A stretch of DNA of 64,000 nt from Hippopus hippopus. Lineage: Eukaryota > Mollusca > Bivalvia > Cardiida > Cardiidae. Position 1 is the first letter of the stretch; each line of letters begins with the position of its first letter. Below, in pieces: positions 49,201 through 52,433 of the stretch. Location of the stretch: positions 31,581,627 to 31,645,626 of the forward strand of contig OX328097.1 of the NCBI GenBank assembly GCA_946811185.2. The letters are read 5' to 3'. The notes beneath the pieces are model-generated. The model did not search any database. It worked only from the letters and a program-made list of their open reading frames with translations, and was not told where the DNA came from. Both the position numbers and the translations under genes were made by a program.

Positions 49201-52200
49201 GAAGATGCCGCTGGTGACCAGTGATGATTATGGAAAGGATGAAGCCAGTGCCCAGGCTTTACTCTACAGACACAATAGACTGGAGGGTGAAATAAAAGCA
49301 TTTAGTAGTGAAATCAAACGACTTGATGAACTGGCACAGCTTATGACCAAAGCTGCCAGTGAACATAATGTAAGAATGATCAGATTTATACAGAAATGGC
49401 ATTAGATGTTTTGTTCACCTCTGCACTAAGTGTGCAAGGTGAGCTGCTGTGATCACTCGCTGTCTGTAAGTCTTCCATGATCCATCTGTTTTCTGTTCAC
49501 AGAAAGCTCTATTAGTCTGTCGCAAAAAACCCAATAGAACTTCTGTGATAGACCAATGGAACTTCCATGGCCTATGGTCTGTTCATCAACATTCATGCTC
49601 AAATTTCATGTGCAACCTTCATAACTGTGTGTAAAGGGAAAGAGTCCTACAAAGATTGTCCAAAATGATTTATCATTGACCTTATTGTAGAATGGTCCAA
49701 CCTTTTACCAGGGTGTTTGATGGACTTAACCCTTGACCAAACAATCTTGTGCTTTATAGACTCTGGAGATTAAGACTTTCGAAAACATTGTTGGAAAAGT
49801 AGAAAAAAAGAATGACTGATTCATTTTTAGCTCCACTGGCCAAAGGCCAGCGGGCTTATGTCATGGCCCGTCGTGCGTCCGTCTGTCCGTGCATGCAAGC
49901 GTTAACTTTTATTTCAAACATCTTTTATTGAGAAAACTTTGAAAATCTTCCTCTCTGAAACTACCCATCCAATTTTGATAAAACTTCACAGAAATGATCC
50001 TGCCATAGTCCTCTTCAGAATTCCTTGAAAGAATTTGATTCCTTCAAAAACTCTGGTTGCCTTGGCAACAAAACTGAAAAATATTGAAAATCTTTAAAAA
50101 TCTTCTTGTCTGAAACCACAAAGCCTGGGGCTACCAAATTTGGCATGTAGCTTTATCGTGTGGACCTCTACAAATTATAGCCCTGGGGTCAAATTTGGCT
50201 CCACCCCAGGGGTCACAAGTTTTACATGGGCTTATGTAGGGAAAACTTTAAAAATCTTCTCGTCCCTAGCCATAAGGCCTAGGGATACCAGATTTGGCAT
50301 GTAGCTTTATCTAGTGGGCCTCTACCAAGAGGGCCCAAATTATAGCCCTTGGGTCAAATTTGAACCTGCCTCGGGGGTCACAAGTTTTATATGGGCTTTT
50401 ATAGGGAAAACTTTAAAAATCTTCTCATACCTAGCCATAAGGCCTAGGGCTACCAAATTTGGCATGTAGCTTTATCTAGTGGGCCTCTACCAAGAGGGCC
50501 CAAATTGTAGCCCTTGGGTCAAATTTGAACCTGCCTCGGGGGTCACAAGTTTTATATGGGCTTTTATAGGGAAAACTTTAAAAATCTTCTCATACCAAGC
50601 CATAAGGCCTAGCTCTACGAAATTTGGCATGTAGCTTTATCTAGTGGGCCCCTACCCAGAGGGCCCAAACTATAGTCCTGGGGTCAAGTTTTGCCCTGCC
50701 CCGGGGGTCACAAATTTTACATTGGCTTATATAGGGAAAACTTTAAAAATCTTCTCATACCTAGACCATAAGGCCTAGGGCTACCAAATTTTGTATGTAG
50801 CTTTATCTAGTGGGCCTCTTCCAAGAGGGCCCAAATTATAGCCCTGGGGTCAAGTTTGGCCCCACCCCAGGCGTCAGAAGTTTTACATGGGCTCATATAG
50901 TGAAAACTTTAGAAATCTTCTTGTTACTAACCGTAAGACCTTGGGCTACTAAATTTAGTCCTGTCTCAGGGGTCTAATGTTTTACAGGGCCTTTTATTGA
51001 GAAAACTTTGAAAATCTTCTTGTTTATAACCACACATTCCAGACCTGTATGGGGCTATATCTTGTGGACCTCCACTAGGATTCAAGTAATTTTAGCTCTG
51101 TGGTCAAAAATGGCTTTGCCCTGGGGTCATAACTTTCTCGTAAGATTTTATAGAAAAAATTTTGTATGTCTTCTACCTTGAAACCAATTGGCCAAGTATT
51201 GTAATGTTTGGCTTGTAGTTTTTAGCTCCACTGGCCGAAGGCCAGCGAGCTATTGTCATGGCGTTGTGTCCGTCGTGCGTCCGTGTGTCCGTCCGTCCTT
51301 TCGTTCATCCGTTCGTCCGTGCGTGCGTCCGTAAACTTTTTCTTTAAAAAACTTCTCCTCAGAAACTATTGACTGGATTTTTACCAAATTTCACAGGAAT
51401 GTTCCTTTGGTGGTCCTCTTTCAAATTCCTTCAAATAATTGTGTTCCATGAAGAATTCTGGTTGCCATGGCAACCAAAGTAAAAAACCTTTAAAAATCTT
51501 CTCCTCCCAAACCGCTATTTGGATAGCATTATTATTTTGCAGGAATGTTCCTTAGATACAGGTTTACAGAATTCCTTAAAAAAAAAAAAAGATCTGTCAA
51601 AAAACATGGCTTTTATGGGAGACTCATTTTCCTTTTATGGTATAAAGTAAAATCTTTGAAAAATTTCTTCTCTAAAACTATTCATTGGATTTCATTGTTG
51701 TTTTGCAGGTAAGTTCCTATGGTGGTTGTCTACCAAATTGTTTCTTCAGTGAGCTAAAATGCAGGATTGAATGATAATTGTTAAAACCTTCCTTTCGCCA
51801 TTATAGAAATATCAGGCCTGTGGAGCGATACAGGCGCTCAAGCGCCTCTAGTTTTACTTATTAGCCAGTGGAGCGATACAGGGCCATCATGGCCCTCTTG
51901 TCCTTTAATATATTGTCGCCTCCAATTGCCCATAATGGGCAACACCCCTGAAGGCTGTTAGTTATGGTAGCGGGATAGTGCAAGATACAGGACGAACCCT
52001 ATCCTAAGATACACTTGGTTCTTTAACGTGCTCAGTTAAAGCACCATCACGGGGGACCTCTGTTTAAAACCTCATCTGAAAGCCTAAGTAGTTTTAGATG
52101 GCCAGCCATGGGGCTCAAGCCCACAAGAATGACTGTACCATGGGATTGTTTTTTACATAGTTGTATTTTACATTGCACACAGATATCTCTAGAGAAATTC

Positions 52201-52392
52201 AAACCCACAGAAAACGGTGAGAAATCTGATGATGATTATGAGGACCAGGTTGTGGAGCGCCCTCATGAGATAGAAGTGGAAGAGGTACGAGAGAGAGAAG
52301 TCCTACAAGATGTGGTTGAAACCCGAAAGATTCCGCAAGTCAGAGCCCAATATCTCTACAGGGGTCAAGGCATGACTGTGGAGAAAGGGGAG
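18579..52392 (+). CDS. SPTBN5: Beta-heavy spectrin (karst/SPTBN5 class), partial gene, 17 exons
   Basis: Large actin-binding membrane-skeleton protein; in the known family it pairs with alpha-spectrin at the apical cortex of epithelia. Seen: 17 exons with GT-AG boundaries and matching phases give 816 codons without a stop. Order: CH1 from its second helix (residues 1 to about 95), linker, CH2 (about 105-215), spectrin repeats 1-5 (about 235 onward), then residues about 795-816 that open an SH3 domain (AQYLY, the ALYDY position, then [10 protein letters not shown]). SH3 inside repeat 5, together with the linker [19 protein letters not shown], is typical of beta-heavy rather than conventional beta-spectrin. 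The initiator Met exon and the rest of SH3, later repeats and PH domain are not in view. All introns are repeat-rich; one spans 11.8 kb. Class call is confident; orthology is inferred from remembered family features. Confidence 0.95.
18786..19250 (+). mobile_element. Family A MITE split by a SINE
   Basis: Starts 40 bp after the CH1 exon; core AAAATGCTGGTAACCAGC; long arm resumes at 19148. Confidence 0.82.
18921..19147 (+). mobile_element. tRNA-derived SINE (second head type) inserted in a family A MITE
   Basis: Head TGGCTCAGTTGAAAAGTGTG, body GGGCAAGACACTTCAGAG, tail GTAAAACACCATTTAATCAA. The MITE resumes after a duplicated TCTMTCAAGRACA. Confidence 0.8.
19309..19537 (+). mobile_element. Family A MITE
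   Basis: TTAA flanks; core GGAGAAAATGCTGGTGACC; end GTTTGGTAAAGAGTTAA. Confidence 0.9.
19730..19790. mobile_element. Family B fragment
   Basis: CAGTGTAAATCAAAGATCAG then ATTGCAGATTTTGC; right arm missing. Confidence 0.5.
19993..20109 (+). CDS. SPTBN5: Beta-heavy spectrin exon: CH1 domain, C-terminal half
   Basis: 39 codons, phase 0-0 (acceptor tgttttag, donor gtaagt). Contains the conserved block [20 protein letters not shown] followed by QIQEIEIEV, which ends CH1 and is found throughout the spectrin/actinin family. The exon ends exactly at the CH1-CH2 linker. Confidence 0.96.
20126..20545. mobile_element. Family C MITE interrupted at its terminal TTAA by a family A copy
   Basis: 20126-20358 runs from GAGCCATGCTGTG to GAAGTGCA; after the A insert, ACGGCTTTTGCCAGAGCATA (from 20518) is the expected C end. 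Confidence 0.82.
20359..20517 (-). mobile_element. Family A MITE (young subfamily) with internal deletion, inserted in family C
   Basis: TTAA flanks; long arm GACTAGTCCAAATTGAAAGC; from GAGAAAATGCTGG it jumps straight to GATTGTGTGGTAAAGAG, losing one stem and most of the short arm. Confidence 0.88.
20589..20761. mobile_element. Symmetric family A derivative with two short arms
   Basis: 165 bp between TTAAs; both sides carry short-arm sequence (AGTGACCCTGAGTAAGAAG left, CTCTTCCTCAGGATTGTAAA right). Stem shows mirrored AAATGGAG/CTCCATTT. Confidence 0.85.
20790..20882 (+). CDS. SPTBN5: Candidate cassette exon in the CH1-CH2 linker
   Basis: 93 bases, 31 codons with no stop, between acceptor tattctag and a strong donor gtgagt. 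Both boundaries are phase 0, as are the neighbouring exons, so inclusion or skipping keeps frame. It would add a segment beginning [14 protein letters not shown], with four acidic residues and two Cys, between EIEV and DEDDESS. I do not recognise this segment from other beta-heavy spectrins, where the two flanking exons appear to join directly. It could be a chance open stretch. Confidence 0.45.
21017..21093 (+). CDS. SPTBN5: Beta-heavy spectrin exon: linker and start of CH2
   Basis: 25 codons plus 2 bases (phase 0 to 2; donor gtatgt). Encodes [20 protein letters not shown] and QRKTA, the acidic linker followed by the first CH2 helix. The GG left at the end completes a Gly codon with the first base of the exon 11.8 kb downstream. 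Confidence 0.95.
21148..21334. mobile_element. Family D palindromic MITE
   Basis: Ends GAGCTCCAGACAGAGGGATT and CACTCCCTCTTATCTGGAGC; centre GGGTACTCATTAGAATCGTC and complement. Inverted relative to the copy at 14756 (arm TTTGGAAGAGAAATAATGGA is on the right here, left there). Lies 55 bp after a spectrin exon. Confidence 0.8.
21565..21626. mobile_element. Family B fragment abutting a family A copy
   Basis: GTGTAGATCCAAGATCAGAC then TGCATGTTCTGTG; right half lost at the junction. Confidence 0.55.
21627..21836 (+). mobile_element. Family A MITE, 5' truncated
   Basis: Core AGGAAATGCTGGTAACTAGC with AAAAGAAG/CTTCTTTT; end GTTTTCTGGTGAAGAGTTA. Confidence 0.78.
21836..22052 (-). mobile_element. 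Family A MITE
   Basis: Degenerate head; core GGAGAAAGCACTGGTTACC; right TTAA. Confidence 0.75.
22049..22280 (-). mobile_element. Family A MITE sharing a TTAA with the previous copy
   Basis: CTCTTTACCACACAGCAAA; core AAAGTGCTGATTACC; right end GTACAGGATTACA. Confidence 0.8.
22378..22608 (-). mobile_element. Family A MITE
   Basis: TTAA flanks; core GGAGAAAATGCTGGTTACCA then TGGTTTTCTCC. Confidence 0.85.
22650..22772 (+). mobile_element. Family A, long arm only
   Basis: TGCTTTCTATCCTTCCAAGG to TTTCATTTGGCGAAGTGTAA. Confidence 0.6.
22858..23090 (-). mobile_element. Family A MITE with mirrored stem change
   Basis: AAAGAAG faces CTTCTTTT; core GAAAATGCTGGTGTTACC. Confidence 0.83.
23088..23287 (+). 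mobile_element. Family A MITE lacking one stem arm
   Basis: Jumps from AAGCTTTCAATTTTTG to GTTACCAGCATTTTCTC; long arm complete, right TTAA. Confidence 0.83.
23582..23809 (+). mobile_element. Family A MITE with flipped core
   Basis: Short arm first, but centre reads GGGTTACC instead of GGTAACC; end GTAAAGAGTTAA. Confidence 0.88.
23864..24092 (-). mobile_element. Family A MITE, young subfamily, intact
   Basis: 221 bp between TTAAs, termini CTCTTTACCAAACG and GTGTGGTAAAGAG; essentially perfect ~60-bp palindrome from AACATTGTGGGAAAAGG to CCTTTTCCCACAATGTT. Confidence 0.95.
24162..24376 (+). mobile_element. Family A MITE
   Basis: CACACAATCCTAGCC; core GGAGAAAATGCTGGACACC; end TTTGCTAAAGAGTCA. 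Confidence 0.8.
24455..24656 (+). mobile_element. tRNA-derived SINE (second head type)
   Basis: GTGGTTAGTGGTAAAGTGTA head, GGCAAGGTACCAGTGCTTCA body (slightly deleted), tail GAAAACACCCTTTAGACAGT. Flanked by ATGTAACCAAATTT / ATGTAACCTGATTT. Confidence 0.75.
24671..25059. other. Unannotated intron stretch
   Basis: Nothing recognised. Confidence 0.5.
25060..25331. mobile_element. Family B MITE with microsatellite in its loop
   Basis: TTAA flanks, left end CCCTTAGAGTGCCAAATAAA; half palindrome CAAAGATTGGACTGCACAC runs into the AC repeat; right arm GTGCAATTTGTGAAAGGCAC. Confidence 0.75.
25195..25294. repeat. Compound microsatellite (AC)n(AT)n(AG)n
   Basis: (AC) 25195-25268, then (AT) to about 25282 and (AG) to about 25294. 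It replaces the loop of a family B palindrome exactly after GACTGCACAC. Confidence 0.97.
25530..25768. mobile_element. Family C MITE
   Basis: CATGCCCTGTGAAAAGG ... GATGCATCACGAAAGTGCAT ... AACCCCTTTCTTCAAGAGCA; uninterrupted. Confidence 0.75.
25871..26910 (+). repeat. Hairpin-ended element with ~145-bp tandem units
   Basis: Starts TTTAGCTCACTTGAGCACGA with hairpin arms CTTGAGCACGAAGTGCTCAAG, then GTCCGTCGTCCAGCGTCC. Six or so units built around GAGGCCACATTTTCAGTCCA. Ends GGGCTAGATGGCCCTCTAG followed by TTT. Same class as 9262-10580 but with different unit sequence. Confidence 0.8.
26930..27080 (+). mobile_element. Family A, degenerate, truncated
   Basis: AAACAGTCCTGTGCTTTTAG; reduced core GGAGAAAATGAAAGATTTCT. 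Confidence 0.55.
27140..27212. mobile_element. Family B palindrome core
   Basis: GTAGATCTAAGATCAAAGTG then CCTGATCTTGATTTTCATTG. Confidence 0.5.
27213..27732. other. Unannotated intron stretch
   Basis: Two loosely repeated phrases (CTACCCATATATWA; TGTGACAAACATC) about 240 bp apart. No gene. Confidence 0.5.
27733..27949 (+). mobile_element. Family A MITE with shortened core
   Basis: TTAA flanks; GGAGAAAATGCTGTTTTCTC lacks the GGTAACC centre. Confidence 0.85.
27976..28086. mobile_element. Family B copy, partly duplicated
   Basis: Left end CCCTTAGTGCC; GATAAGACTGCATAGAATGT / GCAGTGTGATCTTGC, with a second TGATCTTTGAT. Confidence 0.6.
28254..28482 (+). mobile_element. Family A MITE, intact, near consensus
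   Basis: 221 bp between TTAAs; perfect palindrome around GGAGAAAATGCTGGTAACC; termini CCCTTTACCAAACAATCC and GTTTGGTAAAGAG. Confidence 0.95.
28479..28689. mobile_element. Family B MITE, complete, between two family A copies
   Basis: Uses the right TTAA of one A copy and runs to the left end of the next. Centre GATTAGATTGCACGAAAAGT / GCAGTCTGATTGGTGATC. Confidence 0.7.
28685..28919 (+). mobile_element. Family A MITE
   Basis: TTACCCTTTACCAAACAATT; core AGAAAATTCTGGTAACC; right TTAA. Confidence 0.88.
29005..29060. mobile_element. Family B fragment
   Basis: TGTGCATTCTGATTTTGGAT then CTACGGTGTCTTC. Confidence 0.45.
29146..29374 (-). mobile_element. Family A MITE
   Basis: GCTCTTTACCAGAAGACAAA; core GGAAAATGCTGGTTACCAG; end GTGTGGTAAAGGGATAA. 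Confidence 0.85.
29375..29939. other. Unannotated intron stretch
   Basis: Nothing recognised. Confidence 0.5.
29940..30012. mobile_element. Family B palindrome core
   Basis: GATCAGACTACACAGAATGT / GCAGTCTGATATTTGATG. Confidence 0.6.
30254..30481 (-). mobile_element. Family A MITE, young subfamily
   Basis: TTAA flanks; GACTAGTCGAAAATGAAAGC arm; mirrored AAAATATT/AATATTTT at the outer stem. Confidence 0.9.
30482..31215. other. Unannotated intron stretch
   Basis: Faint family A remnant near 30715-30790; otherwise AT-rich intron. Confidence 0.5.
31216..31440 (-). mobile_element. Family A MITE
   Basis: TTAG left, TTAA right; core GGAGAAAATGCTGGTTACC. Confidence 0.85.
31444..31702. mobile_element. 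Family B MITE with internal insertion
   Basis: TTAA then CCCTTAGGGTGCTAAATAAA; palindrome halves AGACTGCACTAAGTACATG (31503) and ACATTGTGCAGTCTGATC (31669) are separated by unrelated DNA. Confidence 0.55.
31986..32213 (+). mobile_element. Family A MITE with flipped core
   Basis: CCTTTACCACACAATCC first, but centre reads GGTTACC. Confidence 0.85.
32398..32840 (-). mobile_element. Family A MITE, host of a nested copy
   Basis: 32398-32466 long-arm part; resumes at 32692 with GTAATGAGATTTGGCTTTGG, core GGAAATGCTGGTTATCAGC. Right end near 32840, 70 bp before the CH2 exon. Confidence 0.85.
32463..32691 (+). mobile_element. Family A MITE nested in another A copy, intact
   Basis: 221 bp between TTAA 32463 and TTAA 32688; perfect core GGAGAAAATGCTGGTAACC. 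Confidence 0.95.
32911..32991 (+). CDS. SPTBN5: Beta-heavy spectrin exon: CH2 core
   Basis: 81 bases after acceptor ctttgttgcag, donor gtaggt. Encodes [20 protein letters not shown] then NALIHAHR, the highly conserved CH2 actin-binding core. It follows the longest intron in the window. Confidence 0.97.
32992..33483. other. Intron between CH2 exons
   Basis: No repeat or regulatory element recognised. Confidence 0.5.
33484..33707 (-). mobile_element. Family A MITE with flipped core, next to an exon
   Basis: Long arm first but centre GGTAACC; ends GTGTGGTAAAGGTTAA 28 bp before the exon at 33736. Confidence 0.85.
33736..33851 (+). CDS. SPTBN5: Beta-heavy spectrin exon: CH2 middle
   Basis: 116 bases (acceptor ttccacacag, donor gtaatt). 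Encodes [20 protein letters not shown] and continues to [11 protein letters not shown], the RPDL and LGIP-LLDAED blocks of CH2. A family A copy ends 28 bp upstream of the exon, so branch point and transposon end may overlap. Confidence 0.97.
34108..34263. mobile_element. Family C MITE truncated by a tandem array
   Basis: Has the C palindrome GCCAGCCTGTGCAGTCTGCA then AATGGATTTAATGGATCC and stops at the array start. Confidence 0.7.
34264..35412 (+). repeat. Tandem array, about seven units of ~158 bp
   Basis: Begins CTCCCTTCAACGAAGTGGGG and a GGTCGGTCGGTCGG tract. The unit landmark TTGTCYRGATGATAACTAGA recurs near 34340, 34497, 34655, 34812, 34971, 35128 and 35287. Early units carry CAACATGTTGATATATAG, later ones CTTAATGATATATAG and are more diverged. 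It truncates a family C copy. Confidence 0.88.
35413..35827. other. Unannotated intron stretch, CpG-richer
   Basis: Contains ACTTGAGCAATTTGCTCAA (imperfect palindrome) and several CG-containing words (ATTCGCGTATTATCG). No gene recognised. Confidence 0.45.
35828..35912. mobile_element. Family C fragment
   Basis: GTGTTGACTTGCTTGGTATA then AACCCCTTTTTTCCAGAGCA; left half missing. Confidence 0.6.
36025..36239. mobile_element. Family B MITE, complete
   Basis: TTAA flanks, termini CTCTTTCCATACC and TAGCGAAAGAG; stem GATCAGACTGCACAGAACGC / GTAGTCTGATCTCTGATC. Confidence 0.8.
36207..36497. repeat. 144-bp tandem duplication
   Basis: Two units, 36207-36350 and 36351-36497, over 90% identical by eye, each running from TTTAATTTATCTATTCAGTA to GATGCTTCACRTCTGTTT. 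The unit starts inside the right end of a family B copy, so the MITE end CGAAAGAGTTAA is present twice. Confidence 0.93.
36498..36902. other. Intron sequence before the third CH2 exon
   Basis: No repeat recognised. Confidence 0.5.
36903..37015 (+). CDS. SPTBN5: Beta-heavy spectrin exon: CH2 C-terminus
   Basis: 113 bases (acceptor tttttgtag, donor gtaaga). Encodes [20 protein letters not shown] and HYFAKMKSE, matching the family's PDEKS-TYV-SYYH-FAKMK end of CH2. Ends phase 0 with GGKRIAK. Confidence 0.97.
37016..37509. other. Repeat-free intron
   Basis: 494-bp intron with no recognised transposon; one of the few clean introns here. Confidence 0.6.
37510..37697 (+). CDS. SPTBN5: Beta-heavy spectrin exon: end of CH2 linker and spectrin repeat 1
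   Basis: 188 bases (acceptor tgtacaacag, donor gtaagg). Encodes [20 protein letters not shown] through LLEWIKAKI to [20 protein letters not shown] and ends EKPPK. The LLEWI and FKEYRT-EKPPK motifs mark the partial first repeat of beta spectrins. Confidence 0.96.
37801..38012 (+). mobile_element. Family A MITE, right end eroded
   Basis: TTAA and CCCTTTACTGCATAATTCC; core GGAGAAAATGTTGGTAACC. Confidence 0.8.
38030..38500. mobile_element. Family C MITE interrupted at its terminal TTAA by a family A copy
   Basis: Perfect C stem GTCAGCCTGCGCAGGCTGAC; left part ends GGAGATGCA at 38247, right part ACCCCCTTTTACCAGAGTGC from 38476. Confidence 0.85.
38248..38475 (+). mobile_element. Family A MITE inserted in family C
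   Basis: TTAG/TTAA flanks; core GGAGAAAATGCTGGTAACC; end GTTTGGGAAAGGG. Confidence 0.9.
38662..38844 (+). CDS. SPTBN5: Beta-heavy spectrin exon: spectrin repeat 1
   Basis: 183 bases (acceptor gtcattacag, donor gtattt). Encodes [20 protein letters not shown] and a stretch with [20 protein letters not shown], ending ALRDELIR; the P-(D/E)G-L--DIE-AW--LE motif is standard for this repeat. Confidence 0.95.
38959..39187 (+). mobile_element. Family A MITE
   Basis: TTAA flanks; core GGAGAAATGCTGGTAGTCAG; end GTTTGGTAAAGAG. Confidence 0.88.
39188..39385 (+). mobile_element. Family A MITE, head missing
   Basis: Starts at TGACCCCTGTGAAAAAGGC, directly after the previous copy; core complete; right TTAA. 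The previous copy may have inserted into this one. Confidence 0.82.
39613..39655 (+). CDS. SPTBN5: Beta-heavy spectrin small exon: end of repeat 1
   Basis: Only 43 bases (acceptor tctttcag, donor gtagat). Encodes [14 protein letters not shown], completing the helix after ALRDELIR; the phases match on both sides. A hairpin-ended tandem array begins about 20 bp past the donor, so the splice site is tightly bounded by a repeat. Confidence 0.93.
39676..40721 (+). repeat. Hairpin-started tandem array ending in CTAG
   Basis: Starts TGCTTCCCGAAGAGGGAGCA, then a TCCGTCCGTC tract, then about six ~150-bp units with TTATTGCCCTTTGTAAATTT and GAGAAGTGCAGTGTACAA. Ends GTGACAGTTCTAG before TTT. It begins only about 20 bp after a spectrin donor site. 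Confidence 0.82.
40855..41095 (+). repeat. Fragment related to the preceding tandem array
   Basis: Contains GAGTTATGCCCCTTCTTTAT and ends GGGGAGCATAATCCATCTAC, AGCTCTTGTTC, which resemble the boundary phrases of hairpin-ended arrays. No full unit repeats. Confidence 0.45.
41176..41382. mobile_element. Family B MITE
   Basis: Left TTAA and CCTTTAAAGTGCCAAATAAA; GATCAGAGTGCATATTTTGT / GCTGTTTGATCTTGATC. Confidence 0.7.
41520..41718 (-). mobile_element. Family A, degenerate
   Basis: AAGCTCAAATGATGGATTTC; small direct repeat TTTCTATGGGTA; end TTTGATAAAGGATTAA. Confidence 0.55.
41786..41917 (+). CDS. SPTBN5: Beta-heavy spectrin exon: spectrin repeat 2
   Basis: 44 codons, phase 0-0 (acceptor cttattttag, donor gtaagt). 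Encodes [20 protein letters not shown] and ends [27 protein letters not shown] is a typical spectrin-repeat helix B. Confidence 0.95.
41966..42160 (-). mobile_element. Family A MITE lacking one stem arm
   Basis: CACACAGCAAAATTTCAGGC; from AACATAGTGGGAAATAG to TTTCTCTTTTTCCC with no centre. Confidence 0.65.
42276..42665 (+). mobile_element. Family A MITE, host of a nested copy
   Basis: Left part CCCTTTACCAAGCTGTCC with a collapsed core ending TTCATACCC; long arm resumes at 42570. Confidence 0.75.
42342..42569 (-). mobile_element. Family A MITE, young subfamily, nested
   Basis: TTAA 42342 and 42566; GACTAGTCCAAATTGAAAGC arm; core GGAGAAGATGCAGGTTACC. Confidence 0.9.
42670..42785. mobile_element. 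Family B copy with two half-palindromes
   Basis: GATCAGACTGCCTTTTAC and a second GATCAGACTGTTTATTTTGT, then GGGTCTTTGATCTACAC. Confidence 0.5.
42989..43071 (+). CDS. SPTBN5: Beta-heavy spectrin exon: spectrin repeat 2, middle
   Basis: 83 bases (acceptor cataacag, donor gtgagt). Encodes [20 protein letters not shown] then NKQAIQK; the L-ELV--NYH pattern fits the B-C turn of a spectrin repeat. Confidence 0.94.
43072..43689. other. Intron stretch
   Basis: No repeat recognised; a 92-codon open frame from 43249 has no domain and no exon-like boundaries. Confidence 0.5.
43690..43768. mobile_element. Family B palindrome core
   Basis: AAGTCAGAATGCACAGAATA / TGCAGTCTGATCTTCG. Confidence 0.55.
43838..43976 (+). 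CDS. SPTBN5: Beta-heavy spectrin exon: spectrin repeat 2, helix C
   Basis: 139 bases (acceptor accttacag, donor gtaaaa). Encodes [20 protein letters not shown] and continues through [20 protein letters not shown]; the W-xLL--L--R motif is the helix C core. Confidence 0.95.
44174..44345 (-). mobile_element. Family A MITE without palindrome
   Basis: TTAACCCTTTGCAATACAAG arm, then CCTACCTTAGGCTCATTAAA. Confidence 0.65.
44346..44480 (+). mobile_element. Family A, long arm truncated
   Basis: ACACACAGTCCTGAATTTTA; core AAAATGCTGTAACCAGC. Confidence 0.65.
44481..45146. other. Intron stretch
   Basis: Decayed family A core possible at 44550-44630; otherwise nothing. Confidence 0.5.
45147..45373 (+). 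mobile_element. Family A MITE
   Basis: TTAA flanks; core GGAGAAAATGATGTTAACC; ends 64 bp before an exon. Confidence 0.87.
45438..45646 (+). CDS. SPTBN5: Beta-heavy spectrin exon: spectrin repeat 3
   Basis: 209 bases (acceptor ctgttacag, donor gtaggg). Encodes [20 protein letters not shown], then [20 protein letters not shown], ending [23 protein letters not shown] is the spectrin-repeat helix A-B pattern. A family A copy ends 64 bp upstream. Confidence 0.96.
45724..45915 (-). mobile_element. Family A MITE, right end eroded
   Basis: Left TTAA, CTCTTTACCAGAC; core GGAGAAAATGCTGGTTTCAA. Confidence 0.75.
45916..46486. other. Intron stretch
   Basis: Nothing recognised. Confidence 0.5.
46487..46684 (-). 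mobile_element. Family A MITE, one stem lost
   Basis: Left TTAA; AAAATGCTGGTTACCAG then directly GTCAGGTCATTAAAACTAGG. Confidence 0.78.
46789..46966 (+). CDS. SPTBN5: Beta-heavy spectrin exon: repeat 3 end and repeat 4 start
   Basis: 178 bases (acceptor attttcag, donor gtgtgc). Encodes [20 protein letters not shown] and [16 protein letters not shown], then [33 protein letters not shown] is the repeat boundary and helix A-B of repeat 4. Confidence 0.96.
46978..47240. mobile_element. Family C MITE, complete
   Basis: Ends CATGCTTGGCAAAAGGGGGC and AAGTCCCCTTTTCACAGAG; stem CAGGTCAGCCTGCGCA / TGCGCAGGCTGACCTG. Confidence 0.88.
47617..47827 (-). mobile_element. Family A MITE, left stem lost
   Basis: GATAGAAAACCTTCTGGTTA then TCAGCATTTTCTC; right TTAA. 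Confidence 0.8.
48048..48248 (+). CDS. SPTBN5: Beta-heavy spectrin exon: spectrin repeat 4
   Basis: 67 codons, phase 0-0 (acceptor ccaattag, donor gtgagt). Encodes [20 protein letters not shown] and ends [27 protein letters not shown] is helix C. A family A copy starts 33 bp after the exon. Confidence 0.95.
48281..48544. mobile_element. Chimeric family A copy with two palindromes
   Basis: Short arm and core (GGAGAAGATGCTGGTAAAC) at left; second core GGAGAAAATGCTGGTTACC and an inverted short arm at right. Starts 33 bp after an exon. Confidence 0.82.
48807..49035 (-). mobile_element. Family A MITE
   Basis: TTAA flanks; core GGAGAAAATGCTGGTCACC. Confidence 0.88.
49160..49369 (+). CDS. SPTBN5: Beta-heavy spectrin exon: spectrin repeat 5, first part
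   Basis: 70 codons, phase 0-0 (acceptor gcttttcag, donor gtaaga). Encodes [20 protein letters not shown], then [20 protein letters not shown] and ends AASEHN. AN-ADSWM-EK---V-S-DYGKDE--A--LL-RH is a near-perfect spectrin signature. Confidence 0.97.
49726..49823 (+). mobile_element. Family A MITE truncated by a tandem-array element
   Basis: TTAACCCTTGACCAAACAAT to GTTGGAAAAGTAGAAAA, then the array begins. Confidence 0.7.
49824..51900 (+). repeat. Hairpin-ended element with ~182-bp tandem units (outer element)
   Basis: Starts TTTAGCTCCACTGGCCAAAG with hairpin CTGGCCAAAGGCCAG, then GTCCGTCTGTCCGTGC. Several ~182-bp units around AAGGCCTAGGGCTACCAAAT. Ends GGAGCGATACAGGGCCATCA then TGGCCCTCTTG. 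Occupies most of one spectrin intron and truncates a family A copy at its left edge. Confidence 0.82.
51221..51851 (+). repeat. Second hairpin-ended element nested in the previous one
   Basis: Starts again TTTAGCTCCACTGGCCGAAG and ends with hairpin GGCGCTCAAGCGCC then TCTAG and TTTT. The outer element's own terminal phrase GGAGCGATACAGGGCC follows 20 bp later, showing insertion near the outer end. Confidence 0.7.
51903..52110. repeat. Probable low-copy mollusc repeat
   Basis: Contains GGTTCTTTAACGTGCTCAGT and CACGGGGGACCTCTGTTTAA, phrases I associate with dispersed marine-invertebrate repeats. Lies just upstream of the SH3-start exon. No coding potential seen. Confidence 0.35.
52183..52392 (+). 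CDS. SPTBN5: Beta-heavy spectrin exon: acidic linker and start of SH3 domain
   Basis: 70 codons, phase 0-0 (acceptor attgcacacag, donor gtaaat). Begins [20 protein letters not shown], passes an acidic stretch and ends [17 protein letters not shown], the first SH3 strand and RT-loop. SH3 within repeat 5 is the beta-heavy hallmark. No continuation (expected WW motif of SH3) is recognisable in the remaining 11.6 kb, so the next exon is probably beyond the window. A family A copy starts 42 bp after the donor. Confidence 0.94.
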
Positions 52393-52433
52393 GTAAATAT
52401 CATCTTATTTTTGACTCTGACACTTGTTTATTT

